DNA of 64,000 bases from CAVQRB01 sp963715055. GTDB lineage: Bacteria; Pseudomonadota; Alphaproteobacteria; Rhodobacterales; Rhodobacteraceae. Position 1 is the first letter of the stretch; the number at the start of each line of letters is the position of its first letter. The position numbers and the translations under genes were made by a program. Below, piece after piece: positions 15,955 through 25,600 of the stretch. The notes beneath the pieces were generated by a model. The model saw only the letters and a program-made list of their open reading frames with translations. It had not been told where the DNA came from and ran no database searches. The stretch spans positions 372,001-436,000 of the forward strand of contig CAVQRB010000006.1 of NCBI GenBank assembly GCA_963715055.1, in the 5' to 3' direction.

Positions 15955-17142
15955 TCAACGCTCCAGTGCGGCAACACCCGGCAGCACCTTGCCTTCCATC
16001 CATTCGAGGAAAGCCCCGCCCGCGGTCGAGATATAGGTGAAGCTCTCGGCCGCCCCGGCCTGGTTGAGAGCCGCGACGGTGTCGCCGCCGCCTGCCACCG
16101 AAATCAGCGCGCCTGCTTTGGTCAACCTGGCCGCTTCCGCCGCTGCCGCATTGGTCGCCTGATCGAAGGGGCTGATCTCGAAGGCGCCGAGCGGCCCGTT
16201 CCAGATCAGAGTTTTCAACGTGCCGAGAGCATCCACAACGGCCTTCACGCTTTCCGGCCCGGCATCGAGCACCATCTGGTCCGCTTCCAGCACCGTGTCC
16301 GGCCCCAGTACTATCACCTCGTGAGGTGCGCCCGCCATGAAGGCGCGGGCCACGAGACCATCCACTGGCAAGAGCAGGCGGCAACCGGCCTTTTCAGCCT
16401 GTGCCATGATGGCTCTGGCAGTATCGATGTGGTCAGCTTCCTGCAGAGAGGCGCCGAGCTTTGCCCCTTGTGCGGCAAGAAAGGTGTTTGCCATGCCGCC
16501 GCCGATCACCAGCAGGTCGAGGCGGTTTACGAGGTTTTCCAGAAGCGCGATCTTGGTCGATACCTTGGCCCCGCCGACGACGGCCCCGACGGGGCGCTTC
16601 GGTGTCGACAAGGCAGCTTCCAGCGCGGCGAGCTCCTCCTGCATCAACCGGCCTGCGCAGGATGGCAGCAGATGCGCCACGCCTTCGGTGGACGCATGCG
16701 CGCGGTGCGCTGCGGAAAAGGCATCGTTGCAATAGACATCGCCAAGGGTTGCGAGGAACTGCGCCATGCCTGGGTCATTGGCTTCCTCGCCGGGCGAAAA
16801 CCGCGTGTTCTCCACCAATACCACGGTGCCTGCGGGCATCGCCTTCAAACCCGCACCATCGGGCCGCTCGACAAAGGTCACAGGCTGGCCCAGGGCCTTT
16901 TCCAGCGCGGGCAGGGTCACGCGCAATGACATCTCCGGCACCACCTTGCCCTTGGGCCGGCCGAAATGTGCCAGCAACACCGGCAGACCGCCCTTGGCCA
17001 GAATATCGCGGATCGTCGGTATGATCCGGTCGATGCGCGTGGTGTCGGTAACGTGGCCGGCCTCGACCGGCACGTTGATGTCCACCCGCACCAGCACCCG
17101 CTTGCCTGCAAGTTCCATGTCGTCCAGCGTCTTCCAGCTCAT
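15955..17142 (-). CDS. pgk: Phosphoglycerate kinase
   Basis: A 395-residue glycolytic kinase that interconverts 1,3-bisphosphoglycerate/ADP and 3-phosphoglycerate/ATP. The signature RVLVRVDINVPVE is at residues 14-26, the HFGRPKG substrate loop follows, and near the C-terminus are VAGGGDTVAAL and ISTAGGAFLEWMEG, the nucleotide-binding end. Length is normal. It is transcribed away from the cyclophilin pair, sharing a 126-base divergent region. The gap and tkt genes elsewhere in the window belong to the same pathway set. Confidence 0.97.
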   Translation of the reverse strand: MSWKTLDDMELAGKRVLVRVDINVPVEAGHVTDTTRIDRIIPTIRDILAKGGLPVLLAHFGRPKGKVVPEMSLRVTLPALEKALGQPVTFVERPDGAGLKAMPAGTVVLVENTRFSPGEEANDPGMAQFLATLGDVYCNDAFSAAHRAHASTEGVAHLLPSCAGRLMQEELAALEAALSTPKRPVGAVVGGAKVSTKIALLENLVNRLDLLVIGGGMANTFLAAQGAKLGASLQEADHIDTARAIMAQAEKAGCRLLLPVDGLVARAFMAGAPHEVIVLGPDTVLEADQMVLDAGPESVKAVVDALGTLKTLIWNGPLGAFEISPFDQATNAAAAEAARLTKAGALISVAGGGDTVAALNQAGAAESFTYISTAGGAFLEWMEGKVLPGVAALER

Positions 17143-17268
17143 CTGCGCATCCTTTGCTTGCCGTTCGCCCGTGTTTTGCGCTTATCCGGGCTCAGGTCAA
17201 TGGACCTGCTTGCAATCCCCGCCACAGGCCTTAGGAAATGGGCAAAACATTTCAAAGGAGCGCCGAAG

Positions 17269-17775
17269 ATGGCCGAGATCAAAGACCCCGAAAACACCAT
17301 CCTGATGGAACTCAAGGGTGGCACCGTCACCATTCAGCTGTTGCCCGACATCGCACCAAAGCATGTGGAACGCATGAAGGAGCTCGCGCGCGCCGGTCAC
17401 TATGACAACGTGGCCTTTCACCGCGTGATCGACGGTTTCATGGCCCAGACCGGCGATGTGCAGCACGGCGACATGGAAGATGGCTTCAACATTCGCATGG
17501 CGGGCACGGGCGGCTCCGATCTGCCCAATGTGCCGGCTGAATTCTCCAAGATCCCGCATGCGCGTGGTTCCATCGGTGCCGCCCGATCGCAGAACCCCAA
17601 CAGTGCCAACAGCCAGTTCTTCATCAACTTCAAGGACAATGATTTCCTGAACGGTCAGTATACCGTCTATGGGCAGGTCATTGGCGGCATGGAGCATGTG
17701 GACGCGATCACCCGTGGCGAGCCGCCGGCGGAGCCGGACCGGATGATTTCCGTCAAGGTGGCCGCAGATGTATAA
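17269..17775 (+). CDS. Cytoplasmic cyclophilin-type peptidyl-prolyl isomerase
   Basis: A 168-residue cyclophilin without signal peptide. It has the active-site text FHRVIDGFMAQTGD and NSANSQFFINF, where F-H-R, Q-x-G-D and S-Q-F-F are catalytic or substrate-binding. AAAGGAG stands nine bases before the ATG at 17269, which rules out the longer upstream frame. The last codons overlap the start of a second, exported cyclophilin, so the two form a tandem pair acting on prolyl bonds in cytoplasm and periplasm. Confidence 0.93.
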   Translation: MAEIKDPENTILMELKGGTVTIQLLPDIAPKHVERMKELARAGHYDNVAFHRVIDGFMAQTGDVQHGDMEDGFNIRMAGTGGSDLPNVPAEFSKIPHARGSIGAARSQNPNSANSQFFINFKDNDFLNGQYTVYGQVIGGMEHVDAITRGEPPAEPDRMISVKVAADV

Positions 17776-18316
17776 GGCCTTCGGACTCTCTGCGCTGTTG
17801 CTGTCAGGCCCGGCCTATGCCACCGGCATCGAGATCACCGTTGCCGGTGAGGCGAATGGAACCATCACCATCGACCTGCTCGAAGACGTGGCCCCCGGCC
17901 ACGTCGCGCGGATCACCGATCTGGCGGCGGCCGGGGCCTATGACGGCGTGGTGTTCCACCGCGTCATCGACGGCTTCATGGCGCAGACGGGCGATGTGGA
18001 ATTCGGCAAGATGGGCGAGGACATGCGCCGCGCCGGCATGGGTGGATCGGACCAGCCCGATCTCGACGCGGAATTCTCGGACGTGCCATTCGACCGCGGC
18101 GTCGTCGGCATGGCCCGTTCGCAGAGCCCGAACAGCGCGAACAGCCAGTTCTTCATCATGTTCAATGAAGGTTACTTCCTGAACGGTCAATATACTGTTG
18201 TCGGGCGCGTAACCGACGGGCTCGATGTGCTCGACGCCATCAAGCGCGGCACCGGACCAAACGGCGCTGTGATCGGCGCGCCGGATCTTATGGAAACGGT
18301 GACCGTCACCGAGTAG
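17768..18316 (+). CDS. Exported cyclophilin-type peptidyl-prolyl isomerase
   Basis: A 182-residue cyclophilin with an N-terminal signal peptide (MYKAFGLSALLLSGPAYA, cleavage after A-Y-A), so it should act in the periplasm on folding envelope proteins. The catalytic pattern FHRVIDGFMAQTGD is identical to that of the preceding gene and NSANSQFFIMF is present. It overlaps the upstream cyclophilin by eight bases. The shared motifs and adjacency suggest a local duplication followed by gain of an export signal. A strong terminator follows. Confidence 0.92.
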   Translation: MYKAFGLSALLLSGPAYATGIEITVAGEANGTITIDLLEDVAPGHVARITDLAAAGAYDGVVFHRVIDGFMAQTGDVEFGKMGEDMRRAGMGGSDQPDLDAEFSDVPFDRGVVGMARSQSPNSANSQFFIMFNEGYFLNGQYTVVGRVTDGLDVLDAIKRGTGPNGAVIGAPDLMETVTVTE

Positions 18317-18340
18317 ACCGACAAGACGGTCATGAAGATC

Positions 18341-18374
18341 GAAGGGCGCGTTCCGTAAGGGCGCGCCCTTTTTG
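18341..18374 (+). terminator. Terminator after the cyclophilin pair
   Basis: AAGGGCGCG pairs with CGCGCCCTT around an 11-base loop and is followed by TTTTT. It lies 25 bases after the second cyclophilin stop. Confidence 0.82.
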
Positions 18375-18491
18375 TCTGTCCGGCTGCAGGTCCTGCTCGT
18401 TTTCGGGCACAGACGCGCGAAAACCGCATCCCGGTCTGTTCGGGTGCAGACGAAGCTTGCCGTGCATCCATCTCGCCCTAAGCTGGATTCC

Positions 18492-19217
18492 ATGAAATGG
18501 ATCACACTCATTTGCGTCTTGACGCTCGTTTCAGCGAACGAGGTGCGGGCCGAGCGCGAAGCTGGGCTCGAACTGGTACTGCTTGCCGATGCCTCGGGCT
18601 CGATTGATGCCGAAGAACTTGCGTTTCAGCGACAGGGCTATGCGCTGGCGATGACCGATCCCGAAGTGATCAAGGTGATTCAGAACTCGATTTTCGGAAG
18701 TGTCGCTGTCACCTACGTCGAATGGGCCAGCAATACCGCCGTTGTCGTCGATTGGAGCATCATCGACGGGCCCGAAGCGGCGCAGGCCTTTGCCGACGCA
18801 CTGATCGGGCCGCCCCGGCAAGCTTATGGCAGCAACGCCATCGGCGCGGCCTTGCTCGATGGCAAGCGTCTGATCGAGCAGAACGATATAAGGGCGCCGC
18901 GCGCGGTGATCGATTTTTCCGGTGACAGCATCCGAAACTCTTCGGGCCCCGGGATCGAAGAGGCAAGGGCCGAGGTGCTCGCAGCAGGCATCGTGATCAA
19001 TGCGCTGCCGATCCTGCGGCCGGAGGATGGACGCAGGGCAGGGGCCAATCTCGAGGAGGAATATGCCAATCGCATCATCGGCGGGCCCGGGTCCTTCATG
19101 GTCACCGCGGAAAGCCGGGGCAGCTTCGCCGAAACCGTTCGGCGCAAACTTATTCTCGAAATCTCAGGCACGACGCCCGAAACCCGAATTGCCCGTATCG
19201 AAACTGCAAGGCCGTAA
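18492..19217 (+). CDS. DUF1194 (VWA-like) exported protein
   Basis: A 241-residue DUF1194 protein. An N-terminal signal peptide (KWITLICVLTLVSANEVRA) is followed by LELVLLADASGSID, which contains the D-x-S-x-S metal-binding (MIDAS) motif of von Willebrand A-type domains, and later by VIDFSGDSIRN. The ATG at 18492 starts the signal peptide; earlier in-frame starts would bury it. Function is unknown; the family is probably a periplasmic or exported metal-dependent adhesion-like domain. It stands alone between two terminators. Confidence 0.85.
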   Translation: MKWITLICVLTLVSANEVRAEREAGLELVLLADASGSIDAEELAFQRQGYALAMTDPEVIKVIQNSIFGSVAVTYVEWASNTAVVVDWSIIDGPEAAQAFADALIGPPRQAYGSNAIGAALLDGKRLIEQNDIRAPRAVIDFSGDSIRNSSGPGIEEARAEVLAAGIVINALPILRPEDGRRAGANLEEEYANRIIGGPGSFMVTAESRGSFAETVRRKLILEISGTTPETRIARIETARP

Positions 19218-19221
19218 CAGA

Positions 19222-19252
19222 AAACGCCGCTCCTTCAGGAACGGCGCTTTTG
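19222..19252. terminator. Bidirectional terminator between DUF1194 gene and bactofilin
   Basis: AAAACGCCG pairs with CGGCG-c-TTTT, with an inner TCCT/AGGA stem. T-runs on both strands suit the convergent genes on either side. Confidence 0.75.
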
Positions 19253-19270
19253 TATCCATACAAGCGTGGA

Positions 19271-19759
19271 TCAGGAGGCGGGGTTCGGTTTCGCCGCCGG
19301 CGTGGATTTGGCCGTCGGGTTCAGCGGGTCGTCCTGACGCTGTACCGAGCCTTCGAAATGCGCACCGGATTCGATCGCGATCGTCTTGTGGATGATGTCG
19401 CCTTCGACCCGCGCGGTAGATGTCAGACGCACCTTGAGACCGCGCACGCGGCCTACGATCCGACCGTTGATCACTACGTCATCGGCGACCACTTCGCCCT
19501 TGATGGTGGCGCTCTCGCCAATGGTCAGAAGGTGGGCCCGGATGTCGCCTTCGACCGTACCTTCGACCTGAATGTCGCCAGTGGTCTTCATGTTGCCCGT
19601 CACATGCAGATCCGAGGAGAGCACGGAAGCGGGCGGCTTCGGCTTTGGTGCGGTGGCCTTGTAGTCGCTGGCCGAAGGGCTTGCAGGCGAGGAAGTCGCC
19701 GCGGGGGTCGCTTCCGGCTGTTTGGGTCCGGGTTCGTTGATTTTGCTCTTAGAAAACAT
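19271..19759 (-). CDS. Bactofilin (polymer-forming cytoskeletal protein)
   Basis: A 162-residue bactofilin. A disordered Pro/Ala/Ser/Lys-rich N-terminus (about 45 residues) precedes the beta-helical core, with repeats such as GDIQVEGTVEGDIRA, ATIKGEVVADDVVINGRIVG and ARVEGDIIHKTIAIESGAHFEG. Bactofilins self-assemble into membrane-associated filaments that localise cell-wall enzymes. Its start overlaps the end of the M23 peptidase gene by 11 bases, so the pair is coupled; related bactofilin/M23 pairs in other alphaproteobacteria shape stalks or curvature. Confidence 0.93.
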   Translation of the reverse strand: MFSKSKINEPGPKQPEATPAATSSPASPSASDYKATAPKPKPPASVLSSDLHVTGNMKTTGDIQVEGTVEGDIRAHLLTIGESATIKGEVVADDVVINGRIVGRVRGLKVRLTSTARVEGDIIHKTIAIESGAHFEGSVQRQDDPLNPTAKSTPAAKPNPAS

Positions 19760-21080
19760 CTTTCGCAGCCTTGATATAGATCATTGGGTTGACGGCCTTG
19801 CCACCGACCCGCACTTCATAGTGCAGATGCACGCCCGTCACCCGTCCAGATGCTCCCATATCACCAATGTGATCGCCGCGCGAGACCCTTTGCCCGACTT
19901 TGACGCGTAATTTGGACAAATGCGCATAGCGTGTTTCAATTCCGAACTCATGCCTGATCTTGATCAGCCTGCCGTAGCCCGATTGCCAGCCGGCATGGGT
20001 CACGACGCCATCCGCCGTCGCATGCAGCGGCGTACCGCTAGGGCCAGCGAAATCGACACCATTGTGCATGCGTCGCCCGCCGGTCTTCGGATCACGCCGG
20101 TAACCGTATTCGCTGGTGAACCGGTAGGAGCGTTTCACGGGCATGGCGAAAGGCGCTTTTTCGGCGGCGATCCGGTATAGGTTCAGCGTATCGAGTTCCC
20201 CGAGGATACGGTTCGCGCGTTCGACATCAGGCGAGATCGGCTCGCCCCGTGTCGAGAAGGAAAGCGGTGTCAGCGGCCCGCCCTGACCCGAATAGCCGCG
20301 CCGCACCTGGTCGAGAATACGCTGCGTGGGCAATCCGGCGGAACGGAACATCTTGTCGAGCGGCGCAACGGAGACGGTCATGGCCTCTTCGAGCTGGCGG
20401 AAGATCTGGTCGTTGTTCTCCTTCATCAGCGCGATTTCGTGCACCAGTTCATCGGCGTGCAGCAGCGCTTCTTCCGCGTCCGAAGCGATCTTGTCACGCT
20501 CTTCGGCTGTCCGGGCGAGGGCGTCGGCAAGGAAGGCCACAGGCGCATCTTTATCCTTCGATGCAAGCATCACCGTCGCCTGATCCGCGCCCTCCTGGCC
20601 TTGCAAGGCCGCAAGCATTTCCCGCGCTTCCTCGCGCTCGCGCATCGTGTCGCGCAATGTGCTCTGGATCACCTCGATACCGGTTTCCAATTCATGCCGG
20701 CGTGTCTCGGAGGTCAGGATTTCGTACTGCATCGCCGAGATCTGATCGAGTGCCGCGTTGAAGCGATCCTGTGCCGCAAGGGCCTCGGCGGTGCGGCGGT
20801 CACGCTCGGCGGAAAGATCGTTCAGCCGGGCCTGATAAGTGACCTGGTCTCGTTTTGCCTGCTCGCGAAAATTGCCGGCGCCAATGCTGTCCATCAGGAT
20901 GATGGCGGTGGCGATGATCGTCCAGCCAACGAGCAGTGACGCGCCCGTGAACGCGATCAGCTGTGTTTCCGGTCGCAGCCGTATGAACCTTGTATCGGAG
21001 TCGGATTTCAGGAAGACCCGCCGTTCGGGAAAATGTTTCTCCAGAAAAGCATGTGTTCTGATCGCCAGACGTGTCCGCAC
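19749..21080 (-). CDS. M23 family metallopeptidase with membrane anchor and coiled coil
   Basis: A 443-residue envelope protein with a cytoplasmic N-terminus, one transmembrane helix (LIAFTGASLLVGWTIIATAI), a long coiled coil (about residues 75-200) and a C-terminal LytM/M23 peptidase domain with H-N-G-V-D-F-A and the final H-L-H-Y-E-V. The zinc ligands are thus intact and it should cut peptidoglycan cross-links or act as a scaffold. The start chosen is the GTG at 21080 with GGAGTGGGGA upstream; a GTG at 21128 would add 16 residues. It is coupled to the downstream bactofilin. Confidence 0.92.
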   Translation of the reverse strand: MRTRLAIRTHAFLEKHFPERRVFLKSDSDTRFIRLRPETQLIAFTGASLLVGWTIIATAIILMDSIGAGNFREQAKRDQVTYQARLNDLSAERDRRTAEALAAQDRFNAALDQISAMQYEILTSETRRHELETGIEVIQSTLRDTMREREEAREMLAALQGQEGADQATVMLASKDKDAPVAFLADALARTAEERDKIASDAEEALLHADELVHEIALMKENNDQIFRQLEEAMTVSVAPLDKMFRSAGLPTQRILDQVRRGYSGQGGPLTPLSFSTRGEPISPDVERANRILGELDTLNLYRIAAEKAPFAMPVKRSYRFTSEYGYRRDPKTGGRRMHNGVDFAGPSGTPLHATADGVVTHAGWQSGYGRLIKIRHEFGIETRYAHLSKLRVKVGQRVSRGDHIGDMGASGRVTGVHLHYEVRVGGKAVNPMIYIKAAKDVF

Positions 21081-21250
21081 AGGTTGTTCCCCACTCCCGT
21101 TTCGCGTCAAGTCGTCCGCCTGCGGCACAGACTTGCGTCTTGGTGATTAATGAGCGGGCACTCACCGGGCAAGCCTGTTTGGACAATTCGATCTTTTGCG
21201 GGTCATTTGACGTCAAAATGGGCGAAATACCGCCGGTCCGAGTGTCGAAA

Positions 21251-22057
21251 TCAGGCGGTTTCGGACAGAGGCCAGTAAAAATCCGGCGGTATTCCGGCCT
21301 CGGCCCGTTTCTCGACGTTGAAGGGCGGTTTCAAGGGGCCGTGAAAATACCGCCGCACCAGCGCATGAAACTGCTCCTTGGGATCGAACTCATGGCGGCC
21401 GCAGAGAAAGTGAAACCACTTGGATCCATAGGCGACGTGGGCGACTTCCTCGGCATAGATCGTCTCGAGGGCCGCAACGGCACCATCCTCGCCAGCCTTG
21501 CGGAAGACGTCGATCATGCCGGGCGTCACATCCAGCCCCCGCGCCTCGAGCACCATCGGCACAACGGCGAGCCGACCCATCAGGTCCGTGCGGGTGTCTT
21601 CCGCCGCCCGCCACATGCCACTGTGGGCGGGCAATGCGCCGTAATGGCTGCCCAGCACTTCAAGGCAGTCGCACATCAGGTTGAAATGTTTTGATTCCTC
21701 GTCGGCCGCCTTTACCCAATCGTCGTAGAACCCGATGGGCATCTTGATGTCCGTGAAACGCGCGATGATGTCCCAGTGAAGGTCTACGGCGTTCAATTCT
21801 ATATGCGCCACGGCGTGTAGCAGTGCTATGCGGCCTTCGGGACTGCCGGTCCGGCGGCGCGGCACGTCCCGCGGACTCAAAAGCGCCGGTCTTGCCGGAC
21901 GTGCCGGGTGCGCAGGAGGGTCAGCGCGCCCGATCGCAGGCGTCTCGCCGGCCTCCCGTGCGGCTTGCCATTCTGCGGCGAAGCGGCGCGACAGAGCGGT
22001 CTTTTCCCGCCCGTCCGCAGTGCGCAGTACCGCCTCCGCCCTCTCCGCCAGCGGCAT
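21251..22057 (-). CDS. DUF455 ferritin-like protein
   Basis: A 268-residue DUF455 protein of the ferritin-like superfamily. The helical core has repeated Glu/His pairs that can bind two metals: AHIELNAVDLHWD, DEESKHFNLM and IYAEEVAHVAYG. The biochemical role is not known. Its ATG at 22057 shares one base with the TGA of bcp (TGATG), so it is translated with a peroxiredoxin; longer in-frame extensions into bcp are rejected. The pairing hints at oxidative stress or metal handling, which is inference. Confidence 0.85.
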   Translation of the reverse strand: MPLAERAEAVLRTADGREKTALSRRFAAEWQAAREAGETPAIGRADPPAHPARPARPALLSPRDVPRRRTGSPEGRIALLHAVAHIELNAVDLHWDIIARFTDIKMPIGFYDDWVKAADEESKHFNLMCDCLEVLGSHYGALPAHSGMWRAAEDTRTDLMGRLAVVPMVLEARGLDVTPGMIDVFRKAGEDGAVAALETIYAEEVAHVAYGSKWFHFLCGRHEFDPKEQFHALVRRYFHGPLKPPFNVEKRAEAGIPPDFYWPLSETA

Positions 22058-22518
22058 CACAGGCTGCGTACCGCGTCCAGCACCTCTTCGACGTGGCCCG
22101 GCACTTTCACCTTTTCCCAGACCCTTGCGATGGTCCCATCGGCAGCGATCAGGAAGGTCGAGCGCTCGATGCCCATGTAGGTCTTGCCGTACATGTTCTT
22201 TTCCTTCCAGACCCCGTAGTCCTCGCAGGTCGTGCCATTCTCGTCGGACAGAAGCGGGATTTGGAGATCGCGCTTGGCCGCGAATTTCTCGTGGCTGGCC
22301 AGACTGTCCTTGGAAATGCCGAAGACCCGGGCACCGGCCTGCTCGAAAGCCTCGCGGCTTTCGGAAAAGCCGATGCTCTCCTTGGTGCACCCCGGCGTGT
22401 CGTCACGCGGGTAAAAGAAAAGCACCACCGGCTCACCTTTCAGCGCGGACAGGCTGACATCGGTGCCGCCGGTGGCGGGCAGGGTGAAATCGGGGGCAGG
22501 TTTGGAAATTTCCGGCAT
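22057..22518 (-). CDS. bcp: Thioredoxin-dependent peroxiredoxin (Bcp/PrxQ)
   Basis: A 153-residue PrxQ-type peroxiredoxin that reduces hydroperoxides with thioredoxin. The peroxidatic cysteine is C44 in D-D-T-P-G-C-T-K-E-S. The residue five after it is not cysteine (F-S-E follows), so the resolving partner would have to be elsewhere, as in some atypical or 1-Cys Bcp proteins; one further cysteine lies in T-C-E-D-Y-G. Start and length are normal. It is the first gene of a two-gene unit with the DUF455 gene and is divergent from the AsmA-like gene. Confidence 0.93.
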   Translation of the reverse strand: MPEISKPAPDFTLPATGGTDVSLSALKGEPVVLFFYPRDDTPGCTKESIGFSESREAFEQAGARVFGISKDSLASHEKFAAKRDLQIPLLSDENGTTCEDYGVWKEKNMYGKTYMGIERSTFLIAADGTIARVWEKVKVPGHVEEVLDAVRSL

Positions 22519-22643
22519 GATACTCTCTTGGGTTTGCAGGTTCGACCTGCGATGTCATATTAGGGCAGGGCGCGCTTTAGGAAAGCCCTCGCGTCCCCGA
22601 ATGCGCCGACCGTTCGCGTCTTTCAAACAGGTGCCCCGTCCCA

Positions 22644-25600
22644 GTGACCCGTGAACCCAACGCAGAACCGAAGACTGCCCGCAGCAAACAGCGTGGCCGC
22701 AAGACATTGTGGTCGCTCGGTTTCCTGTGCTTGATGGGCGGGGCTTTCGTCTTGGCCGCCATCTGGGCGCAGGGGCGCACGTTTGTCGCACCCGGCTGGA
22801 TCAGGGACCGGTTCGAGGCGCGGCTTGATGCGCAGGCACCTGATCGAGACGTCGCTTTTGGCGACATCGTTGTGGTCTTGGATCAAGGCTGGCGTCCGCG
22901 GGCATCGATACGCGACGTCGTTGTCCGCACGCCCGACGGAATCGACATCATCTCGGTTTCAGACGTGCGGGCCGGAATCGACCTCTCGGGGCTTCTGGAG
23001 GGGCGCATCGCGTTTAGTTCGCTGGACCTCAGCGGCGTGTTCATGACCTTGCGGCGCGACGAGACCGGTGCCGTGGCACTGATTCCGGGTCTCGGCGCCG
23101 GTGGCGAAGGCCGGCGCGCGCGCAGCCTTGCCGATCTCATCGGGCAGATCGACGAGGTTTTGCTGCGACCCGGCCTCCAGCATCTGACACGCGCGAGCCT
23201 GCGTGCCTTGACGCTGCGCTACGAGGACCAGCTCAGCGGCCGCGCCTGGACCATCGACGGTGGCCGCATCCAACTGAGCCGCGCGGCAAACGATCTGGAG
23301 CTTTCCGTCGATCTCGCCCTGCTCGGCGGTGGCGCACAGGCCGCCACGCTGCAGGCGAATTATCGCGGGGAGATCGGTGCCCGTGCCTCAGAGTTCGGCG
23401 TCACCATCGCCGGGCTCGACGCCAGCGAAATCGCCACGGAAAGCGCCGCCTTTGCCTGGTTACAGGCCTTGCGCGCGCCGCTCTCGGGTGCCTTGCGCGG
23501 TGGAATCAACGATGATGGCACCTTCGCGCCGCTGAATGCGACGTTCCACATCGATAAAGGCGTCATCCAGCCGACGCCGGAAGCAGCGCCGATCCCCATT
23601 GACGGTGCGCGAAGCTACTTCACCTATTTCCCGGCCGAAGGGCTTTTGCGTTTCGACGACCTGTCGATCGAGACGCAATGGGGTCAGGGTCGGCTGGAGG
23701 GCGAGGCCGCGATTGCCCTTTCAGGTCGCCAGGTTGACAACCTTGTCGGGCAGTTTCGCCTCTCCACGCTGCAGATCAATCCGGCCAACCTCTATCCGGC
23801 GCTTGTTGCATTGCCGGATGCGGAGCTGGATTTCAAACTGGAACTGCAACCTTTTGCGCTCAAGCTGGGACGGCTGGAGATCATCGACCAGGGTCGGCGT
23901 CTGAACGCCAGCGGCACGCTCGGCGCGGATCGCAACGGCTGGTCGATCGCGGTCGATGCGGCGATGGACGGTCTTGATCCGGCGCGTCTTCTTGAGTTCT
24001 GGCCCGAGGCGGTGAAGGTCAAGTCGCGCGCCTGGATTGCGGCAAACGTCGCGGAGGCCGACCTGCGCGACATCAACGCGGCGGTGCGGATCGGCTCGGG
24101 CGGGCCGCCCGAGGTCTATCTCGGCTTCGATTATGAAAACGCGGATGTGCGGTTTCTCAAGGAAATGCCGCTGATTACCGGTGCGCGGGGCCATGCGAGC
24201 CTCTTCAGTGACCGTTTCGTCGTCGTCATCGATGACGGTGGGGTCGAGGCGGTGGAAGGTGGCGTCGTGACCCTGGACGGCACCTCCTTCATCATCCCGG
24301 ATGTGAAGGCCAAGGAATCCACCCCCGGCGTGGTGCGCCTGATCGCATCGTCGTCGGCCACGGCGGCTCTCTCGATGCTGGATCAAAACCCCTTGCGGGT
24401 GATGCAGAAGGCCGCTTTGCCGGTCGATCTGGCGCAGGGAGCGATCGCCATCGCCGGCACGATCGCCTTGCCGCTCAAGAAGGGTGTGCAGACAGACCAG
24501 GTCGAGTTCAACGCCACGGGCACTCTGAGCGATGTGCGCACCGAGGTGCTGATCCGCGACAGGGTTCTGACTGCACCGAGGCTGGAGATCACCGCATCTG
24601 ACAAGCTGGTGGAGATCGCGGGTCCGGGTGCGCTTGACGGGGTTGCCTTTGATGCAGGCTGGCGCCTGCCCCTGGGCCAGCCCCCGGAGGCAGCGCGCAG
24701 CAGCGTCACGGGGGATTTGGAGATCTCGCAGAAAGCACTGGATGCCTTCAACATCGTCCTGCCGCCGGGGTCGGTTCAGGGGGCTGCCATCGGTTCCTTC
24801 ACTGTCGATCTGGTCAAGGGGCAGCCACCCAAGCTGGCGCTACGCTCCGATCTTCGGGGCGCAAGGGTGTCGCTGGCGCCGGTGGGTTGGTCGAAACCCG
24901 CAGACACAGGTGCCACCCTCGAAGTCGATGCGACGCTGGGTGATATCCCTTCGGTCAGCCGGCTTGTCCTCGACGCGCCGGGTCTGTCCGCGCAGGGCTC
25001 CGTGGGCTTGACTGCGGACAAGACACTCGACTTCGTGCGCATCGACCGGCTTCAGGTCGGAAACTGGCTCGATGCGCCGGTCGACCTGCTCGGTCAGGGC
25101 CGTGGTGCGCCGGTCGCCGTCGCCTTGCGCGGCGGCACGCTCGATTTGCGCAGGGCGCAGTTCGGCGGGGCGGGCGGCAGTGAAGCGGTGCCGATCTCGG
25201 TCGCGCTCGACCGTTTGCAGGTGACCGATGCCATTGCGATCACGGCCCTGCGCGGCAGCTTCGATACCGGCGGCGGATTTTCCGGCGAGTTCCAGGGCGC
25301 GGTCAACGGCACGGCCCCCGTCGTCGGACGGGTCAGGCCGCAAGGCGGGCGCAGCGCCATCGATTTGACGGCCAATGATGCGGGCGCTGTGGTGGAAGCG
25401 GCGGGCATCTTCCGACAGGCACGGGGCGGGCAGATGTCCCTGACGCTCAATCCCGTGGGCGAGGGTGGTGCCTTCGACGGCAAGCTGCGGATCACCGACA
25501 CCAAGATCGTCGATGCGCCGTCGACCGCGGCCTTGCTCAATGCCATCAGCATCGTGGGGCTGGTGAACGAGTTGAATGGCGATGGCATCTTCTTTTCCGA

